From positions 5,976-69,975 of the forward strand of contig DCTX01000078.1 in the NCBI GenBank assembly GCA_002329325.1: DNA of 64,000 nt, in the 5' to 3' direction. The position numbers were made by a program, and so were the translations under genes. Below the pieces are notes generated by a model that saw only the letters and a list, made by a program, of their open reading frames with translations, searched no databases and was not told the origin of the DNA. Origin of the DNA: Anaerolineales bacterium UBA1429. GTDB taxonomy: Bacteria; Chloroflexota; Anaerolineae; UBA1429. Shown piece after piece: positions 52,375-60,988 of this stretch. Each line of letters starts with the position of its first letter. Within the stretch, counting starts at the first letter, position 1.

Positions 52375-52391
52375 CTTCCTGAGGAGAAGCC

Positions 52392-53168
52392 ATGCCGGAC
52401 CTCACCCTCCGATCGCAGATCGCGTATGCCCGCGAGGGGCTCGACACGGGCGATCCACGGCGCGCCCTCAACGTGGGGCGCCGCATCCTGGAGGCGTTCC
52501 CTCGCTGTGTGGCAGCCTATGCTCTGCTGGGCGAGGCGTTGCTCCGCCTGGATTCCCTGGAACAGGCGGAAGACCTGCTGCTGCGGGCCTGGGGCGTCTG
52601 CCCCGAGATGACGTCGGCCTGCCTGGGGCTGGCCGCCATCGCGGAGAGGCGCGGGGATCGCGCTGCCGCGCGGGCCTGGCGGGAGCGGGCCGGGGAGGCC
52701 CCGACCGGGGGCCAGGAGGCCGCGCTCAGCCGCACGGGCCTGGTTCGTCTCTGGTTGCGCCAGGGGCTGGCCGCCCACGCCGTGCGCGAGCTGCGCGCAC
52801 TGTTGGCGGAACAGCCCGAACGCTATGACCTGCAGGTGACCCTGGCGGAGGCGCTCTGGCGCGCGGAGGCGGAGGGAGAGGCGGCAGAGCTGGCAGAGGA
52901 GATCCTGGCGGCGCACCCCCAGTGCCTCAAGGCGCTCCTGATTGCGGGCAAGTATTGGCTGCACGGCCGGCGAGACGCCCAGGCGCGCCGGTGGCTGCAG
53001 GAGGCTCAGGCGCTGGATCCCGATAACGCCACGGCCCAGGAGCTGTTTGGCGCGGCCGCGCCCCTGCCGCCCCGGGTGGTGCGGCTGCCCTACCGCGAGG
53101 AGGAACTGCCCCCCCTCGACCTGCCCTGGGATCGCGATGCGGATAGCCCGTCGGAAGGGGCGGCCTAG
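52392..53168 (+). CDS. TPR-repeat protein
   Basis: A 258-residue soluble protein made of TPR-like helical pairs (about residues 5-220): LDTGDPRRALNVGRRILEAFPRCVAAYALLGEALLRLDSLEQAEDLLLRAW and further copies ending with ALDPDNATAQELFG, followed by a Pro/acidic tail. No signal peptide. It begins 17 bases after gltX, so it is likely in the same operon. A protein-protein interaction role is all that can be said. Confidence 0.8.
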   Translation: MPDLTLRSQIAYAREGLDTGDPRRALNVGRRILEAFPRCVAAYALLGEALLRLDSLEQAEDLLLRAWGVCPEMTSACLGLAAIAERRGDRAAARAWRERAGEAPTGGQEAALSRTGLVRLWLRQGLAAHAVRELRALLAEQPERYDLQVTLAEALWRAEAEGEAAELAEEILAAHPQCLKALLIAGKYWLHGRRDAQARRWLQEAQALDPDNATAQELFGAAAPLPPRVVRLPYREEELPPLDLPWDRDADSPSEGAA

Positions 53169-53295
53169 GAGCGCGGGTTTCGAGATGAAGGCGCCCCGGG
53201 CGCCTGGCACGGTGGTGAAACGGGCCGACCTGACGCCTTGGCGCCAGGATCGCCCGAATCTGTTTTCAGAGTAGCAAGCCCAGTACAAGAGAGGT

Positions 53296-53757
53296 ATGGA
53301 ACAGGTCATGGAACGCACATTGGTCATCGTCAAGCCGGACGGGGTGCAGCGAGGGCTCATCGGGGAGATCACGGGGCGGCTGGAGCGCCGCGGCCTCAAG
53401 CTGGTGGGCATGAAGCTCATGCAGATCAGCCGCGAACTGGCCGAGACGCATTACAGTGTTCACAAGGGCAAGCCGTTCTACGACGGACTGATCACCTATA
53501 TCACCTCGGCCCCTGTGGTGGTGCAGGTGTGGGAAGGGCCCAACGCCATTGCGGCGGTGCGGCGCACCCTGGGCGCCACCAACCCCACCGAGGCGAACCC
53601 GGGCACCATCCGCGCTGACTATGGCCTGGATGTGGAACGCAACCTGACCCATGGCTCGGATGGCCCCGAGACGGCTGCCCGCGAGATCGCCCTCTTCTTC
53701 CAGCCTGAGGAACTGCTGACGTGGTCGCGCTGCACCGATCCGTGGATCCTGGGCTAG
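53296..53757 (+). CDS. ndk: nucleoside diphosphate kinase
   Basis: Balances NTP pools by phosphotransfer through a histidine. 153 residues, normal length. [20 protein letters not shown] at the N-terminus, the Kpn-loop region, [22 protein letters not shown] and the active-site [12 protein letters not shown] (His plus Ser-Asp). GAGAGG is only 2 bases before ATG 53296; ATG 53308 four codons later is the alternative. A 127-base gap and a 7-bp hairpin (53189-53205) separate it from the TPR gene. It shares a CTAG tetranucleotide at its stop with the convergent rsfS. Confidence 0.96.
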   Translation: MEQVMERTLVIVKPDGVQRGLIGEITGRLERRGLKLVGMKLMQISRELAETHYSVHKGKPFYDGLITYITSAPVVVQVWEGPNAIAAVRRTLGATNPTEANPGTIRADYGLDVERNLTHGSDGPETAAREIALFFQPEELLTWSRCTDPWILG

Positions 53758-54098
53758 GCGATGCGCACCACCGTTTTGGCGGCGCTCCACAGTTGTTCCA
53801 GCCGGTAGAAGGCGCGCTGTTCGGGCGAGAAGAGGTGTACCACCACAGCGCCATAGTCGAGCAGCAGCCAGCCCGAGTTGCTGCCCTCGACGGATAGGGG
53901 GCGCAGGGCGAACTCGTCGCGCATGTGCTCGGTGACGTGCTCCACGATCGCCCGTCGCTGACGCTCCGTCTCGCCCGTGGCGATGACGAAATAGTCGGCG
54001 ATGGTGGTCACCTCCGCGATATCCAGCAGAAGGATGTCAGAGGCCATCACCCCTGTCATCAGGTCAATGATGGCGTGCGCCATCTCGTTGGGTTCCAG
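53754..54098 (-). CDS. rsfS: ribosome silencing factor RsfS, probable CTG start
   Basis: Ribosome-silencing factor (Iojap/RsfS) that binds uL14 and blocks subunit joining in starvation. The core [35 protein letters not shown] and the C-terminal [34 protein letters not shown] are typical. The first ATG (54083) is 21 bases from the only Shine-Dalgarno site, AGGAGG (54110-54105). A CTG at 54098 lies exactly six bases from it and adds LEPNE, matching the usual family N-terminus, so CTG initiation is proposed (114 residues). Extended -10 TGG-TACAAT at 54171-54163 on the minus strand is the likely promoter. Confidence 0.93.
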   Translation of the reverse strand: MEPNEMAHAIIDLMTGVMASDILLLDIAEVTTIADYFVIATGETERQRRAIVEHVTEHMRDEFALRPLSVEGSNSGWLLLDYGAVVVHLFSPEQRAFYRLEQLWSAAKTVVRIA

Positions 54099-54145
54099 AG
54101 CGTTCCTCCTGTTGCAGAGTGTGGGGCGCGCCGTGTAGCGCCTGA

Positions 54146-54191
54146 CCCCCTTGTATAGGGGGATTGTACCATAGGCCGTTTTCAGCGTAAA
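54146..54191 (-). promoter_or_regulatory. rsfS promoter and leader hairpin
   Basis: Minus strand TTTACG (54191-54186), 17-base spacer, TACAAT (54168-54163) with TGG before it. The predicted start falls just before the hairpin CCCCCT/AGGGGG (54146-54151 with 54157-54162), which may be an operator or leader stem. Confidence 0.5.
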
Positions 54192-54241
54192 CTGATCGCA
54201 GCGAGGGTGGCTGTGCGCGCGCCCGCAGGGGGAGGGTTCTT

Positions 54242-55297
54242 GTGCGACTAGCCGAAGTGCAGACCCGCTTTCTCAAGAGCTTTGGCCGGCTCTTTCCTCA
54301 GTTCAAGTTTCGTGGCATTCGCCACTTTCCCGCGCGCTCTCGCGATCCCTTCCAGCTGGCGTTGCGCCTGGCCTTTGGCCAGCCCGAGGTCGAGCTGGAC
54401 ATGCTCTGCGTGTTCCTGCCCACGGGCGAGCCCGGCGAAGTGCGCCACTTTTTGGCCCAGATCGCCCTGGCCGCCGAGGACGCGCTGCGCGGCCAGGGAC
54501 TGGCGGTGCTCGTCGCCCCCCGGCTGGAACGCGAAGCACAGATGCTCTGCCGAGAGGCGGGCGTGGGCTACTTTGACCTTGCGGGTAGCGCGGGCCTGCA
54601 AACGCCGCAGCTCTATGTCGAGATCGCCGGCGAGAGGGTCACCTCCGATCAAAAGCGCATCATCCAGACCCCCTTTGAGGGCAAGTCCGAACGGGTGGTG
54701 CGTCGCCTGCTGCTGGAGCCAGGGCGCGTGTGGAGCATGCGCGATCTGGCGGCCGCCGCCGACGTGAGCCTGGGCCTCGCCAGCATGGTCACCACCACCC
54801 TCACCGAGCTGGGCGGCGTGCTCAAGGGGCGCAGCGGCCTCTCGGTGATGGACCCCGGCCTTCTGCTGGACGCCTGGTCCGACCGATACGACCTGCGGCG
54901 CAGCCTCTTTCACACCTGGCGCTCGGACAAGGACTCCGAGCTGCTTCAGGTCGAGCTAGGGAGCCTGCGCCTGCCCGCCGACCAACGCTATGCCCTCACC
55001 CTCTGGTCGGGGGCGCAGAGGCTGTTGCCCTTTGACGAGCCCACCAACTACCTGGCGCTCTACTGGTCCGGCGAGCCCCAGGATCTGGCCGAGCGGCTGC
55101 GCCTTTCGGAGGCGGTGGGGCGCACGGCGGTCTTTATCTTTACGCCCTACGACGAGGCTGTCTTTTGGGAGGCCCGACGCTGCCGCGATGGCACCATGGT
55201 GGCGCACCCGCTGCAGGTCTACCTGGACCTGGCTTCAGGGGATGAGAACGAGGTGCTTCTGGCTCAACGGGTGCGCGAGCGTTTCCTGGCGCGCTGA
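54242..55297 (+). CDS. winged-helix protein resembling AbiEi-type antitoxins
   Basis: A 351-residue protein. The N-terminal half (1-140) is nuclease-like or nucleotide-binding in character: alpha/beta, AVLVAPRLEREAQMLCREAGVGYFDLAGS. A winged helix at about 145-200 reads FEGKSERVVRRLLLEPGRVWSMRDLAAAADVSLGLASMVTTTLTELGGVL, and a C-terminal domain follows. This order is what automated pipelines label type IV toxin-antitoxin AbiEi family. No AbiEii nucleotidyltransferase lies next to it, so an antitoxin role is not supported here; a transcription factor is as likely. The GTG start has GGGGGAGGG upstream. The 3' end overlaps the convergent holA by 34 bases. Confidence 0.7.
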   Translation: MRLAEVQTRFLKSFGRLFPQFKFRGIRHFPARSRDPFQLALRLAFGQPEVELDMLCVFLPTGEPGEVRHFLAQIALAAEDALRGQGLAVLVAPRLEREAQMLCREAGVGYFDLAGSAGLQTPQLYVEIAGERVTSDQKRIIQTPFEGKSERVVRRLLLEPGRVWSMRDLAAAADVSLGLASMVTTTLTELGGVLKGRSGLSVMDPGLLLDAWSDRYDLRRSLFHTWRSDKDSELLQVELGSLRLPADQRYALTLWSGAQRLLPFDEPTNYLALYWSGEPQDLAERLRLSEAVGRTAVFIFTPYDEAVFWEARRCRDGTMVAHPLQVYLDLASGDENEVLLAQRVRERFLAR

Positions 55298-56289
55298 GGC
55301 GTGGCCGCGCACTGGCAAATCGCCAGGATGAGCAGCTCCAGCGATAGCACCGGCTCGACCTGGCCCGTCTTGATGCCGCGATCGATCTCCACGATGCGCT
55401 CCATCAGGGCAGCCAGGTCGTCAAAGGAGTAGAGCCCGCTCTGCCGGACGAGCTTCTCGGCCACAAAGGCCCGGACGCCCAAACGTCTGCTGAGGGCGGC
55501 CCGGTCAAGGCCCTCGTTCTCTTGCAGGTCCTTGGCCGCCAGGATCAGGCGCATCTGCCGGGCGATCATGCTCAACAGGTAGAGGGGCGCGGCGTCGTTA
55601 CTCAGCAGCGTGTGGAAGAGGTTGAGCGCTGTGCGATGGTCGCCCAAGCCCAGGGCGTCCACCATGCCAAAGATATCGGTCTGCGGCCAGGAGCTCACCA
55701 GGGTGCGCACGTCCTCGACGCGGATCGAGCCCTGGTAGGCGATCCGCCCGGCAAGCTTGGCCAGCTCCTGATCCAGCGCGCGCAGGTTGTTGCCCACCAT
55801 CTCGATCAGCAGCGTGACGGCCTGGGGCTCGATGGAAACCCCGTGGGTGTGGGTGCGCCCGGCCACCCAGCGGCGCAGCTCCTCGCTCCTGGCGGGATAC
55901 TGGGTGTATTCGCGGATGATGGCGCCCGGCAGGTCTTTGGCCTTGGCCAGCAAGACGTTGTTCTTGGCCAGGCCGCCCGATTCCACAAAGACCAGGCGCG
56001 TGGTCTCAGGCATGGTGGGCAGGTAATCGGCCAACTGCTGGGCCTCTTGGGCCATGTTGGCGCGGTCGTAGCGCTGCAGCATATCATAGACGATCACCAT
56101 GCGGCGCTGGGTCAAGAAGGGCAGCGTGTTGCAGGCGTTCAAGAGCTCGGCCAGGGATAGGTCGCGCCCCTCCAGGCTGGCCGTGTTGAGATCGCCCAGG
56201 TCTTCCTCTGCCATGCGCGTGCGCAGGCTGAGGACGGCCTCTGTGCGCAAGAGCTCCTCATCGCCGTAAAAGATGTAGAACATGCTCAC
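55264..56289 (-). CDS. holA: DNA polymerase III subunit delta
   Basis: Clamp-loader delta subunit of 341 residues. It opens with MFYIFYGDEELLRTEAV, the usual HolA start, followed by TASLEGRDLSLAELLNACNTLPFLTQRRMVIVYDM, an AAA+-like domain lacking Walker motifs, as expected for delta. The C-terminal collar domain includes IFGMVDALGLGDHRTALNLFHTLLSNDAAPLYLLSMIARQMRLIL. GTG 56289 overlaps the stop of the upstream DUF6391 gene (GTGA), giving translational coupling; ATG 56283 is two codons later. Confidence 0.94.
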   Translation of the reverse strand: MSMFYIFYGDEELLRTEAVLSLRTRMAEEDLGDLNTASLEGRDLSLAELLNACNTLPFLTQRRMVIVYDMLQRYDRANMAQEAQQLADYLPTMPETTRLVFVESGGLAKNNVLLAKAKDLPGAIIREYTQYPARSEELRRWVAGRTHTHGVSIEPQAVTLLIEMVGNNLRALDQELAKLAGRIAYQGSIRVEDVRTLVSSWPQTDIFGMVDALGLGDHRTALNLFHTLLSNDAAPLYLLSMIARQMRLILAAKDLQENEGLDRAALSRRLGVRAFVAEKLVRQSGLYSFDDLAALMERIVEIDRGIKTGQVEPVLSLELLILAICQCAATPQRARKRSRTR

Positions 56290-56771
56290 TGCTGCGAGAT
56301 GCTGACGCGGTGCACGGGCACCCCGCCCTGCATGCGCTTCTCGATGGCGGTGACCGTGGCGTGGGATAGGTCGGTGTTGGTGAACAGGTTAGCCTGGGCG
56401 GCGCGGCTGAGGGGCTGGCCAAGGGAGGCAACTGCCGCTATCATAGCAAGGGCCAGCAGGTGAGGCGAGCGCCGGCGGCCGCCGGCTGAAAAGAGCTTGT
56501 AGGTCGTCAGGGCCAACAGGGCTGTCACGGCCAGGTTGGTGCCGCAGCGCGGGTGCACCGCCAGGTCGTGCTGGCCGGATTGCAGCGCGCGCAGCCCCTC
56601 TTGGGTGGCCCAGGCCAGAGTCTCGGTGGCCACGTGGCCGTACATGGTAAAGCCATCCCAATCGCTGCGGGCCACCAGGTGCAGCCGCTGCGGGAGCCGC
56701 CCCAGCAGGTGCATGGCGGCGTGCTCGATGGCATGGTTGCGCTGAAACCGCTGAAAGAGCGAAAGCTGCAT
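56286..56771 (-). CDS. DUF6391-like small membrane protein
   Basis: A 161-residue protein beginning QLSLFQRFQRNHAIEHAAMHLLGRLPQRLHLVARSDWDGFTMYG. The H-A-x-E-H-A-x2-H-L-L cluster, with a later CGTN (VHPRCGTNLAVTALLAL), is the DUF6391 pattern. It has one or two hydrophobic helices (about 85-135). The function is unknown; the His/Glu/Cys arrangement could bind metal. It is translated just ahead of holA with overlapping codons. The start at 56771 follows an extended -10 TGC-TATACT on the minus strand (56822-56814). Confidence 0.78.
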   Translation of the reverse strand: MQLSLFQRFQRNHAIEHAAMHLLGRLPQRLHLVARSDWDGFTMYGHVATETLAWATQEGLRALQSGQHDLAVHPRCGTNLAVTALLALTTYKLFSAGGRRRSPHLLALAMIAAVASLGQPLSRAAQANLFTNTDLSHATVTAIEKRMQGGVPVHRVSISQQ

Positions 56772-56891
56772 AACGTCCGCCTCGGTTGTGGGTTGGATCA
56801 GTCGACTGTTACCAGTATAGCACAATCGCACGCCCGCCGTAGGCGGGGAGGAAACGACTCGTTCCACACGCTGCGCCAGGGAGGAAGGTCC

Positions 56892-58283
56892 GTGGATCAG
56901 ATCAAGATCGTCGTGAGCGACCTGCATCTGGGGGCAGGGCGCGCACAGGAAGGCAACCGGCTGGAGGATTTCGACCAGGATGCGGCCTGGGGCGAACTGC
57001 TGGAGCGCCTGATGGCCGAGAGCCAGCGCCGTCGGGCGCCGGTGGAGCTGATCCTGGCGGGGGATGCTTTCGAGTTCCTTCAGGTGCCTGCCCTGCCGCC
57101 GGAGGAGACGTTTGATCCGCAGCGCGCCTACGCTAGCGAGTTCTATGCCCCCTCCGATAGCGCCTCCTCTCGGCGCAAGATGGAGCTGATCATCCAGGGG
57201 CACCCCCGCTTCTTTGAGGCGCTGGCCACCTTCCTTTCCCTCGCCCCGCAGCGCAAGGTCTGCATCATCAAGGGCAACCACGATGTCAATCTGCATTGGG
57301 AGAGCGTGCAGAACGCCCTGCGCAGCGCCATCGGCGCCGAGGGCGAGCTCCGCCCGTGCCTCGAGTTCGTCGAGCGATACATCTCCCGCGAGGAGATCTA
57401 TGTCGAGCATGGCAATCAGTACCTGGAGTGGGTGAATCGTTGGTCGGATTTCGAGCAGCCCCACGACTCTGCAAATCCGGAGGAGCTCTACATGCCGGCG
57501 GGCTCTCGCTTTGTGTACCTCTTTTTCAACGAGGTCGAGCGGCAGCACGCCTGGATGGATGGGGTCAAGCCGATCACCGCCCTGATCTGGTACTTGCTGG
57601 CGCTGGATTTCTCCTTTGCCATCCGGGCGCTGCGGTTGCTGTTGCGCCTGGCGCCCACCCTCATCCTGGATAGCCTGCCCCTGGCGTGGGCCCTATCGCG
57701 CCTGCTGGAGGCGCGCCAGCAGATCGTAGACCGCCTGGATGACCGGGCGCAGATGGCCGCCCTGGAGCGCAATGTCAAGGACCGGGCGACCTTCTATAAC
57801 GAGAGCGATGCGGGGCTGGAGCTGTACAGCGTCCCCCGCGAAGGCCAACCGCTGACCCACTTTCGCGCCTTTGGCCACAACGTGCTCCCTCGGGGCCAGG
57901 AGGAGCAGCAGGCCCAGCGCGATCTGCTTTCGCGCGTGGCGGCGCAAAAGGCGGCCCAGGAAGGCGCGCGCGTGGTGGTCATGGGCCACGTGCACGAGGC
58001 CCGCGAGACCGAGCTGCCGGGCGGGGGCGTCTACATCAACACCGGCACCTGGACCTGGAGCATGGACATGTCGGGCGCTGACTATGCCACCTGGCAGGAC
58101 CTCTTCCGGCACCCCGAGCGGTTCATGGGCACGCGCCGCCTGACCTACGCCCGCATCGAGTACGACGCCGAGGGCGCGCCCAGCGCGCGCCTGCTCGAAT
58201 TCACGCCCAGGCCGCCGGTGCGACCGTCGCTCTGGCGCAGCCTGGCCCGCCTGGTGCTGGGGAGAAAGAGCCGCCAGGAGTGA
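56892..58283 (+). CDS. metallophosphoesterase with central membrane-associating insert
   Basis: Calcineurin-like phosphoesterase of 463 residues. Metal motifs: VVSDLHLGAG (D-x-H), LILAGDAFEF (GD), IIKGNHDVNL (GNHD), and C-terminal VVVMGHVHEAR (GH-x-H) with INTGTWTW. Between the third and last motifs lies a long hydrophobic insert (about 225-280; ALIWYLLALDFSFAIRALRLLLRLAPTLILDSLPLAWAL) that probably inserts into or lies on the membrane. GTG 56892 has GGAGGAAGG upstream. Relatives hydrolyse UDP-sugars, lipids or cyclic nucleotides; the substrate is unknown. Confidence 0.87.
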   Translation: MDQIKIVVSDLHLGAGRAQEGNRLEDFDQDAAWGELLERLMAESQRRRAPVELILAGDAFEFLQVPALPPEETFDPQRAYASEFYAPSDSASSRRKMELIIQGHPRFFEALATFLSLAPQRKVCIIKGNHDVNLHWESVQNALRSAIGAEGELRPCLEFVERYISREEIYVEHGNQYLEWVNRWSDFEQPHDSANPEELYMPAGSRFVYLFFNEVERQHAWMDGVKPITALIWYLLALDFSFAIRALRLLLRLAPTLILDSLPLAWALSRLLEARQQIVDRLDDRAQMAALERNVKDRATFYNESDAGLELYSVPREGQPLTHFRAFGHNVLPRGQEEQQAQRDLLSRVAAQKAAQEGARVVVMGHVHEARETELPGGGVYINTGTWTWSMDMSGADYATWQDLFRHPERFMGTRRLTYARIEYDAEGAPSARLLEFTPRPPVRPSLWRSLARLVLGRKSRQE

Positions 58284-58333
58284 GCCGCCCAGGGGCCGGT
58301 GAGGCGGGTCTCTTGTACGGAAGGAGAGGGACA

Positions 58334-59158
58334 GTGCAGAACGAGAAGGGCGGGCTGCGGGTGCAGGTCTTTGGGGCGCACCCCGACGATTGCGACCTGC
58401 GGGCAGGAGGGGTGGTGATCAAGTACGCTCAGGCGGGGCACCTGGTGCAGATGGTATCTCTGACCAACGGCGCCGCCGGGCATCAAGCCATGGGGGGCGC
58501 GCCCCTGGCCTGGCGCCGCCGCCAGGAGGCCGCCGCCGCAGCCGCCTGCCTGGGGTGCGAGTATCTGGTGCTGGATCACCCCGATGGCGGCCTGGCGCCC
58601 ACCCTGGATGTGCGCACCGAGGTAGTGCGCCTGATCCGGGGCTTTTGCCCGGACCTGATCCTGGCCCCGCGCCAATGGGACTATCATCCCGACCATCGCG
58701 CCACCGCCCAGATCGTGACCGATGCGGTGTTCCTGGCCACGGTGCCCAACATCGTCTCGGACATGCCCCACATAGCCCGCATGCCCGTGGTGGCCTATGT
58801 CTGGGATGGGTTTCAGCGGCCCTATCCCTTTGTGCCCGACGTGGTGGTCAGCATAGACGATGCGCTGGAGACCAAGCTATCCGCCCTGCATTGCCATGCC
58901 TCGCAGGTGTACGAGTGGCTGCCCTACAACAGCGGGGCGCTGGATCAGGTGCCCGAGGATGAGGCGGGGCGCCTCGCCTGGCTGCGTGGGTGGTATCTGG
59001 CGCGCTCGGCGCACCTGGCCGATCAGTATCGGCCCCAGTTGGTGCAACGCTACGGCCCGGAGGAGGGCTATGCCGTGCAGGCCGTGGAGGCCTTTGAGAT
59101 CAGCGAGTATGGCGCGCCCCTGACGCCCGAGGCCGCCGCGCGCCTGTTCCCCTTCTAG
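58334..59158 (+). CDS. PIG-L family deacetylase
   Basis: Zinc-dependent LmbE/PIG-L N-deacetylase of 274 residues. VFGAHPDDCDLRAGG carries the His-Pro-Asp-Asp zinc motif; the second His pair is in QWDYHPDHRATAQI, followed by PVVAYVWDGFQRPYPFVPDVVVSID. Such enzymes remove acetyl groups from GlcNAc conjugates, including mycothiol/bacillithiol precursors or lipid glycans. GTG 58334 is chosen because AAGGAGAGGG is just upstream. It lies 50 bases after the phosphoesterase and is probably cotranscribed. Confidence 0.92.
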   Translation: MQNEKGGLRVQVFGAHPDDCDLRAGGVVIKYAQAGHLVQMVSLTNGAAGHQAMGGAPLAWRRRQEAAAAAACLGCEYLVLDHPDGGLAPTLDVRTEVVRLIRGFCPDLILAPRQWDYHPDHRATAQIVTDAVFLATVPNIVSDMPHIARMPVVAYVWDGFQRPYPFVPDVVVSIDDALETKLSALHCHASQVYEWLPYNSGALDQVPEDEAGRLAWLRGWYLARSAHLADQYRPQLVQRYGPEEGYAVQAVEAFEISEYGAPLTPEAAARLFPF

Positions 59159-59289
59159 CGGGAAAGGGGCGGCCACAAAGTCCGTGCTATGTGCGCGTCG
59201 CTCGCCGGTTGGGTGCGTGCCCAACTCCAACTCGGCAAGCACGGCGCACATATGCGCAACTGCCCCCTGTAGACAAGCGCAGCAGAGCG

Positions 59290-59330
59290 CAAACGACAGG
59301 GGCGAAGCTCGTCTTGGCACCTGTCGTTTG
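59290..59330. repeat. hairpin with degenerate copy of the GGGGCGA palindrome
   Basis: CAAACGACAGG (59290-59300) pairs with CCTGTCGTTTG (59320-59330). The enclosed 59299-59321 resembles a decayed copy of the 23-base palindrome seen in four copies at 62502-62655. It lies between convergent genes and may terminate transcription. The rest of 59159-59372 shows nothing recognisable. Confidence 0.5.
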
Positions 59331-59372
59331 TGACTTGCTGTCACCCTGCCACAGGCTCGGCTTTGAAGGCGC

Positions 59373-60974
59373 CTACCGGCCGGGAGCGGCGGGCTTGCGC
59401 TCCACATGCAGCGTCTGTATCTTGGCCACGCCCGTCAGATAGGGCTGGGCGCGCTCCACCCGCAGGGTGTTGTGGCTGCGCCAGATCTCGGTTTGCATGC
59501 GCCCGGCGGGGCTGCGGCGGCTCAGCTCGTCCAGCACAAAGGCCACCACCTGGGCCTCGTCCAGGGCGCCCACCTCCGGCCGGATCACCAGCTTGACCTG
59601 GGTCTCGCCTCCCTGTTCGGTTTCCACGAACTGGTAATCGGTGGGGCCGCCGCCAAAGCGCGCCGGCAGGGCCACATCCAGCACGTCTATCAGGGCGCTC
59701 CCCAAGAAGCTCATCCCCGCCGAGGAGAGCTTTTCAAAGCTGCGGATGGTGTGCAGATGCTGATGCAGGCCGCCCTCATCCAGGGGGCAGCCGCAGCGCC
59801 GCTGGCACAGCGTGCCATAGTCGCCGTTTTCGACGTTCAGCAGCACCTTGCTGGCGCGCGGGGCGAATACCGTCAGCAGCAGGGCATCGATCGGCTCGGG
59901 CAGGCCCGGGTAGTGGCGCCGGGCGGTCGCCACGGCCAGGCGGTAGGTGAGCAGGTGCATGTCGTCGGCGGCCTCCGGTCGGCCGCAGGAGAAGCCCAGG
60001 GTGCCGGAATCCAGCATGCCGTAGGCCGAGATCACGCGCAGCCCGGCTTCGCGCAAGAGCGCCGCCTTGCTTTCCGTCAGCGGCTCCGAGCCCGTGCGCA
60101 GCGTGTGGCCCCCGATATCCAGCCCCAGGGCCTGGGCCGCCTTGACCAGCCGCACCCCCGAGTTGACCATGGTATCCACATGCAGGGCCACGCCCCTGGC
60201 CGTCTGCTCCGCCAGCCAGCGGGCGACGACCTCGGCGCGCTCCACGGGCACATACTCGGGCAGCGGGATCGGATGCCCCATCAGGCGCGAGACCAGGGCC
60301 GTGCTCCAGGTGAGATACACGCTCTTGCCCGAGGTCGGGCCGGGGCCGGGCCTGGTCTGGCTGAACCAGCGCAACATGGGCAACCCGGCCTTGAGGTTGA
60401 GCAGCACGATGCGCAAGCTGGCGAGGCTGGGGGGAGCGGGTCGCCACATGACAAAGGGCCGCCCCAGCAGGCCGTGGGCCTGCATGTGCAGCAGGCGCGG
60501 CGGGACCTCGTCCAGCAAGTCGGCCAGGTCCACGCTCAGGCGGGTGCCCTGGGAGCGGGTGCCCCCCGTGGCGCCCGCCAGGTGCTCCTTCCCCAGGGGG
60601 TTGTCGAAATCGGCGGCGGCTACCTGGCGCTCGACGCTGCCGCGCCGGATGGGCGTATTGCCCTTGAACTCGTCCAGGGTGATATAGACGCCCGCCTCGT
60701 AGAGGCGCTGCAGCGTTCCTTCCACCCCGTGCCCTCGCACCAGGGCCTCGATGCCCTCTGCGTCGAGGCGCGCCGCCTGCAGCAGCGGCAGGTAGGGGCT
60801 GGCGGGGTTGGCCAGGATCGCCCGGTTGACGAGGGAGAGAAAGGCTTGCTGCCGGCGGGCCAGCGCCTGCCGCACCACCATCGCCGGATCCGCGAATTCG
60901 ACGGGGGCGCGCCAATAGTCGCGCAGACCGGCTGTATAGCGTGCGCCGCGGCGCACATCGTCCCAGAGGGGCAT
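59373..60974 (-). CDS. adenylate-forming enzyme, phenylacetate-CoA ligase (PaaK)-like
   Basis: A 533-residue protein of the ANL superfamily. The P-loop-like GATGGTRSQGTRL (about 134-146) corresponds to the S/T/G-rich ATP motif. Later motifs AYGMLDSGTLGFSCG (ATP/adenylate loop) and VLLNVENGDYGTLCQRRCGCPLDEGG (aspartate/hinge region, with a Cys cluster CQRRCGC as in PaaK-like proteins) follow. The C-terminal small domain (DYQFVETEQGGETQVKLVIRPEVGALDE) is short. There is no carrier domain. It sits 14 bases downstream of the DUF4010 membrane gene on the same strand. The substrate is unknown; an aryl or fatty acid is usual for the family. Confidence 0.78.
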   Translation of the reverse strand: MPLWDDVRRGARYTAGLRDYWRAPVEFADPAMVVRQALARRQQAFLSLVNRAILANPASPYLPLLQAARLDAEGIEALVRGHGVEGTLQRLYEAGVYITLDEFKGNTPIRRGSVERQVAAADFDNPLGKEHLAGATGGTRSQGTRLSVDLADLLDEVPPRLLHMQAHGLLGRPFVMWRPAPPSLASLRIVLLNLKAGLPMLRWFSQTRPGPGPTSGKSVYLTWSTALVSRLMGHPIPLPEYVPVERAEVVARWLAEQTARGVALHVDTMVNSGVRLVKAAQALGLDIGGHTLRTGSEPLTESKAALLREAGLRVISAYGMLDSGTLGFSCGRPEAADDMHLLTYRLAVATARRHYPGLPEPIDALLLTVFAPRASKVLLNVENGDYGTLCQRRCGCPLDEGGLHQHLHTIRSFEKLSSAGMSFLGSALIDVLDVALPARFGGGPTDYQFVETEQGGETQVKLVIRPEVGALDEAQVVAFVLDELSRRSPAGRMQTEIWRSHNTLRVERAQPYLTGVAKIQTLHVERKPAAPGR

Positions 60975-60988
60975 GGCGTCGCCTCTCC

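Noticed and set aside
53185..53274. 29-codon ORF MKAPRAPGTVVKRADLTPW... between the TPR gene and ndk
   Set aside because: No Shine-Dalgarno at proper distance, and its first codons lie in a palindromic hairpin. It could be real but cannot be supported.
54242..55297. Type IV toxin-antitoxin locus
   Set aside because: Only an AbiEi-like protein is present; the neighbouring genes are rsfS and holA, with no nucleotidyltransferase toxin.
59159..59372. Possible tRNA or small RNA between PIG-L and PaaK-like genes
   Set aside because: The only structure is an 11-bp hairpin with a decayed palindrome. No cloverleaf, T-loop sequence or promoter is visible.
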